The position numbers and the translations under genes were made by a program. Below, piece by piece: positions 23,491 through 35,875 of a DNA stretch of 64,000 nt. The notes beneath the pieces are model-generated. The model saw only the letters and a list, made by a program, of their open reading frames with translations. It was not told the DNA's origin and did not search any database. The stretch is from Salvator merianae. Its lineage: Eukaryota > Chordata > Lepidosauria > Squamata > Teiidae. Location of the stretch: assembly GCA_003586115.2 (NCBI GenBank), contig QVOM02000025.1:80749089-80813088 (forward strand). The letters are read 5' to 3'. The first letter of the stretch is position 1, and each line of letters starts with the position of its first letter.

Positions 23491-23743
23491 TAGCCTCATG
23501 TGACTAGAGCTTACCCCAGAAAGCACAGCCTCCTGGGGACTGTTTTAGTGTGAGGACCTGGTGCTCCCTGGACGCAACTAGCATGGTCCCTAGAGATCCG
23601 GTAGAACCTGCCCTACAGTCTAAATTACTATGGTCAAGTACAAAGGACACACAGGGAAAATTGAAGAGCAGGATGCCTCTGAGCCTCGGAACTGGTCTTC
23701 AGCAACAGAACTGAACAAAGTTTATAGTTCCATCACAGAAGAT

Positions 23744-23960
23744 AAGAACATAAGAGGAGGCTTGCTGGACCAGGCCACGGCCCATCTAGTCCAGCACCCT
23801 GTTTTACACCGTGGCCCACCAATTGCTTCCGGGCATTCCCAAGCAGAACATAAAGGCAAAACCTTCACCTGCCCTTGGCTCACTGCAGATGGGTTTTACA
23901 GACATCCTTTCTGTCTTCCCAACCTGGAGGCAATACCTAGGCATCCACTGTAGTACGGTA
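23744..23960 (-). mobile_element. CR1-like LINE 3' UTR
   Basis: Its complement reads from taagaacataagaggaggct through ccaattgcttccgggcattc to cctggaggcaatacctaggc. It matches copies at 7075 and 62933. Confidence 0.75.
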
Positions 23961-23992
23961 GCTGTAGACCCTTGCTAAGTTTAATATTTCAG

Positions 23993-24116
23993 GGCATGGC
24001 TGTGGCATGCATTGGCATCATTGCAAGTGTGCAGATATGTGCTGAGGTTCTCTATGCCTGCCCAATGATATCACTGTCACGCTCTTGCAGACTGATGCAT
24101 GCCACAGCCCTGTCCA
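23993..24116. mobile_element. Palindromic MITE-like element
   Basis: The ends gggcatggctgtggcatgca and tgcatgccacagccctgtcc are inverted with one gap. The interior has no coding capacity. Confidence 0.5.
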
Positions 24117-25911
24117 CGGAGGGAACCATAATGGTGGCAGTCATGCTTATGGCAAGCAGGTAAGGATCCCGCACTGTGCAGGCTCCTGAAGAGACATGGA
24201 AAGATGCCATAGAGAGCCAGAACTGTCAGATAATGCAAGTGGGAGTCCTAAGCCTCTATGGCAGATTGTGCTTCAACAAACTACAGTTCGGCAAATCCAT
24301 ATTTAGGGGGAAAATACAGAACACGATGATCTTATAATTTTTTTAAAAATTTTTTTGAAAGTGAGCCTTATGTGGCAGGAAATACAGCAGATGCAGCCTG
24401 AGTAAAGCAAAGCAGACCAGTGGGCAGGCACCTGGGCAAAAACACCTTGTTTCCTGCATCGTAAGGTGCCTCCGTGGCTTCATTTTGGAATGCAAAAGCA
24501 TCTGATAATGCAGCGAACCAGATGTTTTTACCAATGGAAGTAAATCACACCTTCTATCATACGGCATCTACACTGGCAACTCTGCCTTTCTTGGGAGTGA
24601 CATATTTGTCATGGGGTGTCTCTTGCGCTGCTCAAGAATATGCTGCAGGCAAACACACCTGTAGGGATGTGGGCAAAAAGAGGTCAAACGCAAATCCTAT
24701 GTGGGTTTCCAAAGCCCACTTGTCTTTGAGAGATTACCAGTATAATTCCAAATAAATCTTCTTTACGTGCAGAAAAACAGATTAGTTTCTGTTTCCAAAT
24801 CTCTTAGGATTCTGTGGTTGTAATTCAAATCATAGAGTCATAAATTTGGTCCCATAAAACCATACTAGAGTCTGTGAAGTGCATAGTTTAGTAAGAAACC
24901 TGCACATCAACTCATCGAAGATTGTCTGATATGCAAGGTCCAACACCTTGCAAATCCAGTCTTCTACAAAGGTGAAGAAAAGGCAAAAGGCAGGTGTGTG
25001 TTTATGGAGGCGGAAGGTAAAACTCACCTGCCTCTGTCACCTTCTCCAGCCTCCCTGTTTCCCCTCCCAGCAGACTTTTCAACTAGGATGGAGTGAGGCA
25101 ATGCACACCCTTGCAATGACATCACAGCACAGCCCATAGCAATCCTGCCTTTCCTGGGCTTTGCGCAGCCCCTGTCAAGCTGGAAAAATGTGTTCTATCC
25201 CACCCAGACTTCACAGAGGCCACATAATGTACATTTGGGTCAAACTCTTGGCCAATTGTTGGCCAAACAGCCTTCTTCTTGACACATCTTGGATTCAAGT
25301 TTCAAAGGATCCCAAGCTGCTCCTGTCAACAAGGGGCTCCAGGTATGGCCCAGTGTTCACCAATGAAGGCTGAACCCTATCAGTGTTAGGTGGGAAATTC
25401 TCCATTGTTTCAGATAAGGTCACAGGCCCAGTCAAAAACGAAAATATTATTGTGACACTCTCCAAGGTCCTGACATAAAGCAATGCAGAGAGGTAACTGT
25501 CCAGCCTAACCTTTGACACATCCAGCAAGGGCTGTGCTCACAACTTATATTTAGAAGGACAGAGACCATTCTAAGTCCTTGGAGACCAGACGGTAAAGCA
25601 TGTTTCTGGTTTTTCTGGGGACTTTCCTGACTGGATTGGGACTATCCTGTCATCAGATAATCCCAGCACTGAGTCCATTTCAGCCAGAAATGGATCCAGG
25701 CAAAGGGTTAACATGTAGGCCAGGTCAGCAGCACCGTGGAGGGCAGCCTGGTAGTGTGACATGAGCTGTCACCCACAGAATCACTTTGCATGGCCCCACT
25801 CTGACCCCACTGCCACCACCCCAATACCCCCTGATGTCCTGCAGTGCCACCACACCTCTGCTGCCTCCATACTGAGCTGATCCCCTTGGCTGGTAAAAGG
25901 TAAGCTTCACG

Positions 25912-25934
25912 CCCCCCCCCCCACACACACACAC
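25912..25934. repeat. Poly-C followed by (CA)n
   Basis: A run of 11 C followed by a short CA repeat. Similar single-base runs occur at 475-485 (G) and 37660-37672 (C). Confidence 0.85.
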
Positions 25935-26159
25935 TGTGCCATGCCACCTCCTGCTGTGCTCCTCCACTGTGCTGCGGTGCGCTGTGCCACATCACTCCAC
26001 CCCCCCACCCTGAAGTCTACCCGTTACTAGGCGAGGTACAAGGGGATCCATGAAGGCTCAGTGGGGGGTGTCCTCATTGTTGTCATGGCAGGGTGACCAG
26101 GCCGCTCCAGGCCCAAAACAGCCTGACTTTCCTGTCTGTTCCTGAGACAGATTGTCAGG

Positions 26160-26262
26160 CTAAGGTGTGAACATGGCCTAAGAGAGGATTCCGGAATATC
26201 CATGCTTTAATCCAGAATATCCAAATATAGCAGAATAAGTAAGCAACATCTGGATGCAGCCT
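26160..26262. mobile_element. Small palindromic MITE, decayed
   Basis: The right half (tagcagaataagtaagcaac, then tctggatgcagcc) matches the element at 38587-38693. The left half has diverged. Confidence 0.5.
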
Positions 26263-27499
26263 TGATTCTACTGCTAAAGTGCCCCTGTTGTAAGGAAGCA
26301 CTTTTCTCATCTTAGGCGCAATTTGACTTGTAATCGGAACCCATTTTTCCATGTCTGCACTCCAGGGTGCTAGGAAATAGGTTGAGATTCTCTACTGTGT
26401 GACAACCCTTCAGGAACTCCTCTAATTCTTTATTCCCAACACACACAGTTTTCTCAAGCTTAAGATAATAGAAAAGGTAAGGGGGTGCTGGGTTTTGTGA
26501 GTAGTCAAGGAGAAACATTTGCCTTTCTTCACCTTCAGCTTTCTTTCCCCTGCTTTCATGCTTCTATGTAGTTGTATCCTGAGGCAGGAAGGAAATTAGC
26601 CAGGTAACCTTTATTATTTTGGAAATACTGTGCCTTAATTTTCACCTGTTTGTACCTTGGATTTCTTCTTGATTGCTACAAAACAATACTAGCAAGGCAG
26701 AAACCTGTGATGATGTATCTGTAATAGATTATTTGTTATATAACACTTCTTTCTTGAATGCACAGGAACCACACAACAGTGGTTCCTGTCATGTCTGGGC
26801 AGAAGCATTGAAGGTGAGGAGCAAAAGGTATTTCTGGCCAGGACTATTTTCACAAGTACAAGAAATGACCCCAGATATTGGCCATTCTGTGCACTTCCGA
26901 ACACAGGGCCTTGCTATCCAGCCGAAAGAGAAAACTCCAGATACATCTGCAGTTTGCTACCAGCATGCTGGTGGGGTGACAGAGCTTTCTCCCATGCAGC
27001 AGTTAAAGCACTAAGAACAAAGTTTATCGTGGGATCTTTGTTCCGTGAATATGCAGACATACAGTCCCTGTGCCATTACAGTGCACTCTGGATCCAGCCA
27101 TAGTTTGTTTTTGTACAACAGGTACAAAAAAAAAAAAATTCCCTCGTAAAATACTTACTTGACCAAAGCAGCACAGTTTTACTTTTACAAGGTTGGGAAA
27201 ATGTGATTTCCATTGCATAAGCAAGCCTGGGAACTCTCCATGACGTGATCTGGCTTCAGAGATGCTACTGACATACGTAGGTAGACTGAGGCCCCATTTA
27301 CAGGTGCCCAACAACAGGCTTGACAGCTTCCTGCGTTCATACCAGCCACAAATGGCAAATGCATGCACAATGCCAAGCCAGCAAAACCCGGCATCCGGGC
27401 CCTCAGGTATGAAACCACTTCCTAGCAGGCTTCACATTTCCCTCACTCTGGGATTTCTGGCTGCTTCAAGAGCAGAGAAGCAGCAGGTGTAAAAAGGAA

Positions 27500-27734
27500 A
27501 GACAGAGACAGGCAGGTGTCATACTGCTTCCAAGCTCCATTTGGAAGTGACCATATTTATCTTCCCAAGTATAGATGCAGCCTGGGTCTCTCCTCTACAA
27601 CACAGTCGACAACCACTTACACTGGTTGACTGTTGTGGACGAGAGATCCAGGCTGAACCTAAACTTGGGGAGGTAAACGTGGTCACCCCCAAATGGAGCA
27701 TGGAAGCAGTATGATACCTGTCTGTCTCTGGGCC
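27500..27734. mobile_element. Foldback element with long arms
   Basis: Arms of about 100 bp start with cagagacaggcaggtgtcat and end with its near-complement tgatacctgtctgtctctg. The arms contain tggaagtgacc/ggtcaccccca. It abuts a family-1 foldback on the right. Confidence 0.65.
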
Positions 27735-28186
27735 TATTAACACTTACCTTCCAGTGAGGTTCTGGACGTTCACTGGACAGGTCCATCCGCATTCCATCAC
27801 AACACCTGGGAGTGTCTACAGCCACACCCAGACACTACTAGGTGTGGACACTAAAATGCTGTCCACAGCTTGACCAGAAGCAGCTGGATGGCTCCTAATC
27901 AGCAGTGTTTGCAACCTCTTCTAGGTGTGAATGCTGCGAGTGGGCAGTGCAGCTGCAGCTGCACAGACATACACAACATCCCAGTTGCCATGGCAATGAG
28001 ATGTTGCCACAGCGGCTGTCATGGCAGTTGGGCCTGCCATCCGTACTTCAAATGCTGGTGGTCTGTTTCGGGCCTTCACCAGTCCTTGAAGTACAAATGG
28101 CTGCCTCCATACCTGATCCCTTCCAGTCTGGTAGGGTATAGCATGCTATTCCCATGCCATATCAACCTGTAAAATGCAAACAGGTC
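27731..28186. mobile_element. Foldback element, family 1
   Basis: The left end is ggcctattaacacttacc and the right end is gtaaaatgcaaacaggtcc. It contains paired gttctggacgttc, the ggtgtggacac hairpin and the gttgccatggcaatgag block. Confidence 0.6.
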
Positions 28187-28787
28187 CTCTGTCTTTCCTC
28201 TGTACAGCCTGCTACTCCTCTGCCCTTGAGGCAGCCAGAAATTCCGGATGGAAAAGGCCTCCATGGTTCCCTTAACTCCCAAAACATTGTTCTCAAGCCT
28301 GATTATCTTTTCTCAGAACACACTACCTGAAACAGGGTCCGCTAAAAGAATCTTTCTTTAAAGTCCTCTCTTGAAGTACAAATCTTCAGCCTTCTCATGT
28401 TTATAAATCAGCAAATGTTCCAGGAAAAATATGAAATCTTACATAAATGTTAAAGGGGGTAAGAAGGATTTAGAAAGTTAAGTGCACACATCATTCAACT
28501 GAACTGCTAGCTGAGCAAATTGGAAATCTTGACCCTCAGAAGAGTCTGACGGCTCATCAGCTCAATCATTTTTAAAAGGGATGGATTTGAAATAATCCTG
28601 TTTTTTTAACTGCAAGCTGACTGCTGGGAAGGGCAGGTGGAGAAGGGAGATAAAAGGGGTAAAACAGGGTATAGAAGAAGACGGAGAAGAAGTGACACCT
28701 CCTAAGGTAGCTTGATGAGATTGCTAATCTTGGCTAATTAACATTATTATAATGCAACAGGAGAACATCTGCTTGTGTGTTTTTCAC

Positions 28788-28934
28788 CTTTGCAGCTTTT
28801 GGTAGAGAAATCCAGGTAATACTGCGGAGCACAGGTGTCATCCTGGCATTCCCCAAACAGCAAGACTTTTGACAGGTCTTTGCAGGATGTGCAACTGGTT
28901 CGCGAGTCACAGCTCCAACATGAGTCACTGCACG
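28788..28934 (-). CDS. FRAS1: FRAS1 exon, furin-like repeat 4 of 7
   Basis: This 147-nt exon encodes 49 residues and is phase 1-1. The acceptor follows a strong polypyrimidine tract (11 T then cccag) and the donor is CAAAG/gtgaaa. The peptide contains CSDSCWSC, CTSC, GECQDDTC, a PQYYLDF segment and a final KSC. It has eight cysteines, but the sixth-to-seventh spacing is CxxxxC rather than the CxxxC of the other six repeats here, a one-residue insertion in that loop. A longer minus-strand frame overlaps the exon but lacks the FU pattern. The frame used here is the one that joins in phase with both neighbours. Confidence 0.92.
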
Positions 28935-29324
28935 CTGGGAAAAAAAAAAAGACTGTTGCTATTTTAAGAGCTCAAGTACTAGCCAAAACACAAAATAAAC
29001 ACAGCACCCTAAAGACTAAGGATTTTAAGGTGGCATGGAGTTTAGGGGATTCCCACCTACTTCCCAGGGCCTCAGCGTGGTCCTCAGTTGCAGGCATTCA
29101 CACTTGAAAAAGAATGGGAATTGCAAATAACAAGCTTAGAAGGCAAGGAAATGTAGAAACAGTATAAAGAGTGATCGTTACATAATTTACAGTGGTTATT
29201 TGCAAGTAAAAAGGCTGTAGCTCGACAGCACACAACTGCCTGGAAAGTAATGGGTTGCTGGTTTTATCCCCAACACACATCCAGGAGAAGATGATGGCAA
29301 ACCAGTTCTGTGTCTGCTAAGAAT

Positions 29325-29432
29325 GAACAGGACCTGCCCCAGGTGAGGCCTGCCACAGTCTGCACCAGTATGAGGATGACAGGTCCCTATCCTTGGATAT
29401 AATCTGGAATAAGGCCCAGGGCAGAAAGGGCC
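29325..29432. mobile_element. Foldback family 3, right half
   Basis: The segment caggtccctatccttggata followed by ggaataaggcccagggcag and aaagggcc is the right arm of family 3. The left arm is absent. Confidence 0.55.
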
Positions 29433-30469
29433 ACAGTTATGAGGAGTTAATTGCAATTTGATGATACCAAACAACAGTGCTAAAAGACACAGTTATTGTT
29501 TTTTGGTACCATCAAACTAGGGTTGAAATGAGAGAAATGGGATGGGGGACATAAAGAGAGAGGATGGGGTAGGGAGATACAGGTGGGATGATGGACAGAT
29601 GCCCTAATCAGACTTATTTTGCCATCAGAAGACACAGGACCTTCTATGTCTCAGGGAGGATTTTGCTTATAGACACACAATATTACCACTTCTGTTATCG
29701 TTTTCCCCATTTTAAATGTATATCAGTGTTTATCCAGTCAGAACCTCAATCTAAAATCATTTATTTACTTAATTATCTATGCTAAGGCATCTGACTCCTT
29801 TTACCAATGCTAGAGCAGCGTCACAAGGCTTAATTAATCAACATATGCAACTCTTATAAAAAAGATGTGTGGGTTAACAGTCCAAGGAAATAGCTAATAA
29901 TTAGATGTATGATGAGATTCATTTGCAAACTTCAAAATATAGCAACAACACATTATTCAATATGACAAGGGAAAGACAAAATAAAATCTATACTGTAAGC
30001 AAGTTAAAGCTAAGCTCTCTTTGCAGAGTACTTCTTATGAATATTACTTGATATAAGTGGAGTTTTTTTTTAATAAATGCCTGTCTTCGGATGTCTCTTA
30101 AATTATACATTTCTAAGAGCAGTCCACAATGAAATTACACGAAACATCTTTCATTAATGTTCACTTTGAATACAATGTTTAAATTTATATTTTATTCTAA
30201 CTTTTCTCCCTTTCTTTTCTGCTGCCCAAGCTGGATTACAACACTGCAGCAAATAAATAAATAAATGGCATATTTATCTATAATGCCAACTTTCAGAATA
30301 CCACCCAGTTATTTCAGGTGGCTGCAGGGAACAGTGTTTTTGAGAACACACATTCAAGGTCATTTAGAATGTAATCATTTATCCCACGAACAATTTTTAA
30401 TTTGCTAACCTGATTCCAAAAGAATGTAATAAAAAAGGCAAAATGGTTGTCTGCTTAGGCATTGAAAAC

Positions 30470-31420
30470 TGCTGAGGAAAGAAGGAAAGCAAAAGGCAAT
30501 AGAGATAAGAAAAAATAAGCCCTACTAAATACAGCAAAGAACAGCAAGAAGAGATAAGGAGAAATATCTAAATGAGAAATGCAAGGAAACTAGAGATAGC
30601 AATTGAATGGGAAAAACAAGGGATCTCTTCAAAAAGATTGATAAACTGGGGAGAACTTTCTATGCAAAAATGTACACGGTACAAAACAAAGATGGAAGGA
30701 GCTTAACAAAAACAGGAGACACTAAACAGAGATGGCAAGAATATACAGAACAACTATATAGAAGAGATCCTACCGTCACTAATTCATGCGATAATATGAA
30801 CACTGATTGACAACCAGACAAGAATGAAGTTAAATGAGCCCTAAGAAGCATTGCTAATAGCAAAGCTGCAGGAAGTGATGGAATTTCAGCTGAACTGTTT
30901 AAAATTTTGCAGGAGTAGGTCATCAAAATGCTAACAAATCTGGAAAATACAACAGTGACCATTAGACTGGAAAAGGTCAATCTATATTTCAATACCAAAA
31001 ATGGGCAACTGCTCTTATCTCACATGCTAGCAAGATAATGCTCAAGATCCTACAGGCTAGATGTTAGCAATACGTGGACGGAAACGGCCACACGTACAAA
31101 CTTGGTTTCAAAATGGGAGCAACACAGGAGACCAAACTGCTGAATTCTGGGAAAACCAAGGGAATTCAAAAAGCACATATACCTTTGCTTTATTGAGTAA
31201 ACTAAAGTTTGACTGTGTAAACCACAAGGAACTATGGTTAGTCCTTAAAGAAATGGAGATACCAGGTCTGCAGTCTCTATATGCTGATCAAGAAGTAACA
31301 CTAGGAACTGAATGAATATGGAACAAATGCATGGTTCAGGGTTGGGAAAGGAGTGTCTCAGAACTGCATACTGCCACATTTATTCAGTTTATATGCAAAA
31401 AGCATCATACAGCAAAGCAC
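30470..31420 (+). mobile_element. Bov-B (RTE) LINE remnant, ORF2 interior
   Basis: Broken frames encode MGKTRDLFKKIDKLGRTF, YAKM, a RWQEYTEQLYRRD stretch, a HASKIMLKILQA-type string in another frame, and FDCVNHKELWLVLKEMEIPG. These match, in order, the region leading into and through the first half of Bov-B reverse transcriptase. Stops and deletions are frequent, so it is inactive. Confidence 0.82.
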
Positions 31421-31945
31421 CTTAAAGGCATCTTAAAGCTGGTAATAGGTGACCCTAACATTCTTATCCTATCTCCAGTTCACTCTTGATGTACTTTGAA
31501 AGTGCATTTTCTGGCCTTTAATGTGCATTAGAGGAGGTGTGGTCTCAATGATCCACCTATTTGTGACTGTAGCTGGCTTGCTTCTCAACACCAAAAAAGC
31601 TAAGGTAAGATCTGCACAATCTTTCTATTACTAATAAACTTATTATTATATATATAAAAAAAAGATCTGCACAATCTTCCTGGACTGTGCCAGCACGACA
31701 CCAGGTATGCAGTGATGGCATATCACTGGCACCACGCCTGTATCCAGGGCAGAATCTGATCCCAGCGTTGCTCTATTTGCAGAGCAGGAAAACCTACTCT
31801 GCAAATACGTTTTGGGCTGCAATTGCTCCTGGAACCATTTTCTCAGACTCCAAAAATGGGCCTTTTCTGGGCCATTAGGTCCTGCAGGACTACAGCACTC
31901 ATAGGCAGCATACAGGGAGTACCTGAGAAGACGAGAAAGTACTTA

Positions 31946-32166
31946 GGCTGCGTTCACACATAAGTTTTAATCCACTTTCAGAGTGAGAGAACACATCAGG
32001 AAAGTGACGAATCATTTTCCTTCCACATTTTCTTACCACATAAAACCAAAGGTGGGTTTTCCAAGTTACATAATGCTGAAAGAGAGTGGCTTGTCACTTT
32101 GCTGACGTATTCTCTCACTCTGAAAGTGGACTGAAGCTGGATTAAAACTTACGTGTGAACACAGCC
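31946..32166. mobile_element. Harbinger-like MITE with TTA target duplication
   Basis: The 221-bp element has ends ggctgcgttcacacataagt and the near-complement acttacgtgtgaacacagcc. Arms extend about 50 bp. TTA flanks both ends (31943-31945, 32167-32169), the target preference of PIF/Harbinger elements. No coding capacity. Confidence 0.7.
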
Positions 32167-33423
32167 TTACTGGCTCTGATGACTGGTATGCAACAGAACA
32201 CTTGCAGAAGGGAATGGCAATTTGCTATTCACATTTGAAATCAGGCTTTGGTCTGACATGGAAATCCTTATGGTGCTTTGTTGACATTAGATGCCATTAA
32301 ATCCCTGAAAGCCGTCCATTAGAGACAGTGAATCTCCATTCACCTTCCAAAAAGTGCCCACCATGAGAGCTGTAATCCTGCAACCACTGGGGGACTCTGC
32401 TGCCCTGCATGTCACTCAGCTGAAGTTCCCAGCATCCTTTGCCATCAGTCGGACTGGTTGAGGCTCATGAGAATCCCAGTTCATTAACAACAGTTATTGT
32501 ACAGTTTAGCTAGTCTAGCACTGATTTAAAGCAGCTGTAAGTTTAGAACCTGAGGGGGTGACTACTGTGGCTTTAAAATGTAAGCAATCAGTGCTCTTTC
32601 CTGACGCTGTAAAAGGGACACTAGAGAGTGATTAAAGATATAACTAATCTCTTATTTCATCCACTCAATCTTCTACCCAGACGACTGTCTTGAGTCCTGC
32701 TCAATGCCTTTCTGACTTGAACAACTGAATAAATAAATAAATGGCCACCAAGGTAAGTTTGCCTCTGAAACATTTCAGCTATCCTCCCTACCACTTCTGA
32801 ACAATTCCCTTCCTTTCTTCTGATGCCCATCCAAGCCATTTCTGCTTGTGTTTACATAGCTGCTTTGCTTTCAGTATCTCACCTAATCTGCTTAGGCCTG
32901 TTTTATTTGTGCAGATGAAGAATTTTTGCCAGCCCAAACAGTTTCCAAAGAAGCTCAGAGATATCCTCTGGATTAAAATGTACAAGGAACGATCCAAAAG
33001 GAAATTGGATTGCAAGAGAGGAGAAGATAAACAAACATGCATCCTAGTTCTTAGCTGCAAGTTCTTCCAGTGACCACCTGGGATGGAAACAGTTCAAGGA
33101 GAAATCTAAGGTTGCTGGTCAGCTGGATGCCAAAGCATCATTCCAGCCTCTTTTTGTTGCATCCTGTGCAAGTAAAAATTATTTGCTCTGCCATGTCGCC
33201 AACCCTCCAGGTTTGCCACTGTGGGGGAACTCACCGAGGTGTTTCTGCTCAGACCCATTTCAGAGTAGAATAGAAAAGGCTCCTAAAATGGGTCCATCAT
33301 GAAATGAGTCTGGCTAGAAACTGGGCCTGGAAAATCATCGTAGCCCCTTCTTTGCAGCCAGGCAGCGAGGGAAGCAACTTTACTGCAGTGTTGCCCAAGG
33401 AGTCATTTAACCAGGATGAAAAT

Positions 33424-33807
33424 AAGGACCTTTTCACGCTTGCAACTAGTGAGCACCAGGGACACTCACTGGTCAAGTACTTTTGCACTTTGTGGAGGTC
33501 CTGGCAATCGGGAGCAGGCTACAGCTGTTTCCGATTGCTACTTGCTGTGGAGCACAAAGTTGGACTGCTCCCGGTACACTGTGCCTGCCCCTGTCACATG
33601 GCGGTCCCAGTCACCACAGCAGCGACCGGAAGCTTCCTAGCTGTTGTCATGGCACCGGACACCAGCATTCACACTGCGAATGCTGGTATTCTGCTGGCAT
33701 TCTGTTCCAAGACCTCACAGTGTAGATGGTCTCCGCACTGCAAAGTCTATTTCATCTTGGAATGTTTGCTTCCAAATATTCCAAGATGGAAAGTGTAAAA
33801 AGGCCCT
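33424..33807. mobile_element. Foldback element, family 1
   Basis: The left end is ggaccttttcacgcttgc and the right end is ggaaagtgtaaaaaggcc. It contains paired ccagcattcac/gtgaatgctgg-type motifs and the ttgtcatggcacc block. It is closest in layout to the 2755-3190 copy. Confidence 0.65.
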
Positions 33808-34154
33808 GATACCAGCAGGAGTTGGAGCAGCCCAGGGGTTTCACAGTGGTGGGGCCTGTGTGCCCATACAGCCCCAGGAACATCCAGAAATGTGGATGCC
33901 CAGCTCCCAGGATATCCTAGGCACTCATTTGGACAGGTACTGGCCTTACCCAGGATGTTATACTTTGCCTTCTGAGTCTCTGCTTCTTCCTCTACCCTGT
34001 TATCAATAGTGGCAACACACATTCTGTAAGGGCTGTGTGCTGCCGTATTGTATTATAAAAGGAAGCATGGAAACTTATCCATATTTTTTCAGTTTGCACA
34101 TATATACATGCGGGAAATGATCCAATCTGCAAAAAGGAACCTTTTGTGATAGGA

Positions 34155-34345
34155 ATGGCCCTTTTTTCCTGCTGCTAACTGCTATCAAGTTAGATTTGAC
34201 TTGTGGTGATTGTATGGATAATTGCCTGCCACTTTGATCTGTTCTTGGAAAAGTCCCACAGCTCTTCCAAGCGCATTCTAGTCATCTCTTTCTAGAGTCC
34301 ACCCATCTACCTTGTCCATTCTCTTCCTCTTTTCCTGCTTCTTTC
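34155..34345 (-). mobile_element. RTE-like LINE 3' end
   Basis: The minus strand encodes a WTLERDD...ALGRAVGLFQEQIK-like tail and a following AIIHTITTSQ-type string in shifted frames. This arrangement is typical of RTE-clade C-termini but not clearly Bov-B. Confidence 0.5.
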
Positions 34346-34655
34346 AGCCATTTATGCCAATATTTATGTCCTGTATTTTGTTGACACAAATGGAGCTTTA
34401 GAACACTGTATTACAGGTGGAGGACCTCTCACCGTTTTATTCAATAGGTTGTATTTTAGTTATAAACCAGAAACGGTCCATTCTTGACACAGCTGTTTTA
34501 CTAAAATAGTAAGCAGTGCTAAAAAGTAGGTATAATTCAGTAATCAGGTACAAATGTTCCTATGCTTCTGTCACGTAACTGTTATGGGGTAGGTCTATAC
34601 AGAGTGCGGCCCTTGGGGTTTACCTGCTCCTATGTAAGAGGAGCAAGGAAATGAA

Positions 34656-34951
34656 GGCACGGTGGCACAGAAGGCTAAGGCACTGATCTTTCAATAGGAG
34701 GATGGGAGTTCAAGGCCCCTGTCTGCCGTGTAGAGGGGATGAGCGCCCTCTACTGGCCTCTAGCTCCAGCCAACCTAGCTGTTCGAAAGCAAGTAATTGC
34801 AAGTAGATGAATAGGGAGCATCACATTGTGTGATGCGGAAGATAGATGTAAGCCTTTGGGGGAAAAATAACCTTGTAAGTCGCTTTGAGTCAGCTTCGAC
34901 CGAGAAAAGCGGGGTATAAAAACCAAGTTCTTCTTCTTCTTCTTCTTCTTC
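34656..34951 (+). mobile_element. Sauria/Squam-type SINE, copy 1
   Basis: The copy has a tRNA-like head (ggcacggtggcacagaaggc A-box region and gagttcaaggccc B-box region), a body, a LINE-like tail with tcgctttgagtcagcttcga and gcggggtataaaaacc, and a (ttc)n terminus. It is about 95% identical to copy 2 at 36900 by eye. Confidence 0.85.
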
Positions 34952-35454
34952 ACCATACACCACTTCCATGCAGGGAACGGAGGCAAGAAGAAGCCGCCAG
35001 CACTCATTCCAGGCCTGGATAGGGCCACTGTGACCAGGTCCCTGGTCATCTCAGTGGCTAGGCCACTGAAGTCCACCAAGTGCAACCAGGTGCAAATACA
35101 ACAGCTTACAAGGCATTACAACCAGATTCTAAATGATGAATCGGGAAAGAATTAACTTCTTGCGTTGCTCCATAAGTGTTTTGCTGGGACAACTGGCATA
35201 TATCCGTACAGATCTACATCTTAGCCTTCTGGAGTGAGGGAGCTTCTATTACTTTTTCCTTGTTAAAAAACTGGTAGGCAGAGGCTTTGCTGATGTTCTA
35301 CAAGTTATCCAGTCCCTAATCAGCACATCCTTATTTCTTGTCTGCGTGGCACAGCCTTTCTCTCTTTCTCTGCCTTATCTTTTAAAATGCCATTCTGAAC
35401 AAAATACGAGAAATAAGAAGCTCATCATTCATCGCGTATAAGGTGAGGACATAC

Positions 35455-35601
35455 GTCTGCAATGCTGGTTTTCATCCCTGTAGAATCCGAGCGAACAGGT
35501 CACGCTGCACGTGCTTTGGTGAGTGACAACAAGATGAGAGTCGCAGGAGGTGCAGGAGAAGGGGCCTTCGCCTTGGCAAGTTCTACATGAAGGGTGACAC
35601 T
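35455..35601 (-). CDS. FRAS1: FRAS1 exon, furin-like repeat 3 of 7
   Basis: This 147-nt exon encodes 49 residues and is phase 1-1. The acceptor is ...ctcttccag before AGTGTCACCC and the donor is AGAC/gtatgt. The peptide reads CHPSCRTCQG near its start, then CTSC, CSVTC, and GFYRDENQHC near its end; eight cysteines fit the FU pattern. The GFY motif after the seventh Cys recurs in the repeat encoded at 18.5 kb (GFYGNLW) and matches the usual FU ending. Intron sequence on both sides is repeat-derived, with a palindromic foldback about 0.3 kb upstream at 35876-36033. Confidence 0.93.
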
Positions 35602-35875
35602 CTGGAAGAGAAGACAGAATGAAATCGTCTCCCAGTGAAGATCCCTTTCTGCAAACAGGCCGCTGCAGCTTCACCAATCTCCTGCACACAGCTGACAGCG
35701 TGATGTATCACTGATGCTGTGATACAGACAGTGTGACGTGTCATTGCTTTGACGAAGAAAGGGTGTTAGACTTAGTTTGGCTAAGGTCTGTGCTCACATC
35801 CACAGGCAGCTATTAAGTTTACTGAGCAGCCTAGACAGCAATGCTGCCCAAGTATAGTGGAAGCATGGCTGTAGG

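Larger units (their letters stand above)
22009..28787 (-). other. FRAS1: FRAS1 intron
   Basis: This intron holds an L2-like LINE (22909-23490), a CR1 tail (23744-23960), a palindromic MITE (23993-24116), a foldback (27500-27734) and a foldback of the dominant group (27731-28186). The segment 25560-26160 is C- and CA-rich and looks repeat-derived without a recognised family. The segments 24300-25250 and 26270-27480 are unassigned. Confidence 0.7.
28935..35454 (-). other. FRAS1: FRAS1 intron
   Basis: This intron holds a partial foldback (29325-29432), a Bov-B LINE remnant (30470-31420), a Harbinger-like MITE (31946-32166), a foldback (33424-33807), an RTE-like LINE tail (34155-34345) and a Sauria SINE (34656-34951). 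The segments 29440-30460, 32170-33420 and 34955-35454 show no recognised element. Confidence 0.72.

Noticed and set aside
28734..28928. 64-codon minus-strand frame over an FU exon
   Set aside because: Shadow frame; the real exon uses a different phase.
33304..33798. 164-codon plus-strand open frame
   Set aside because: It lies largely within a family-1 foldback; similar chance frames occur in other copies and no domain is visible.
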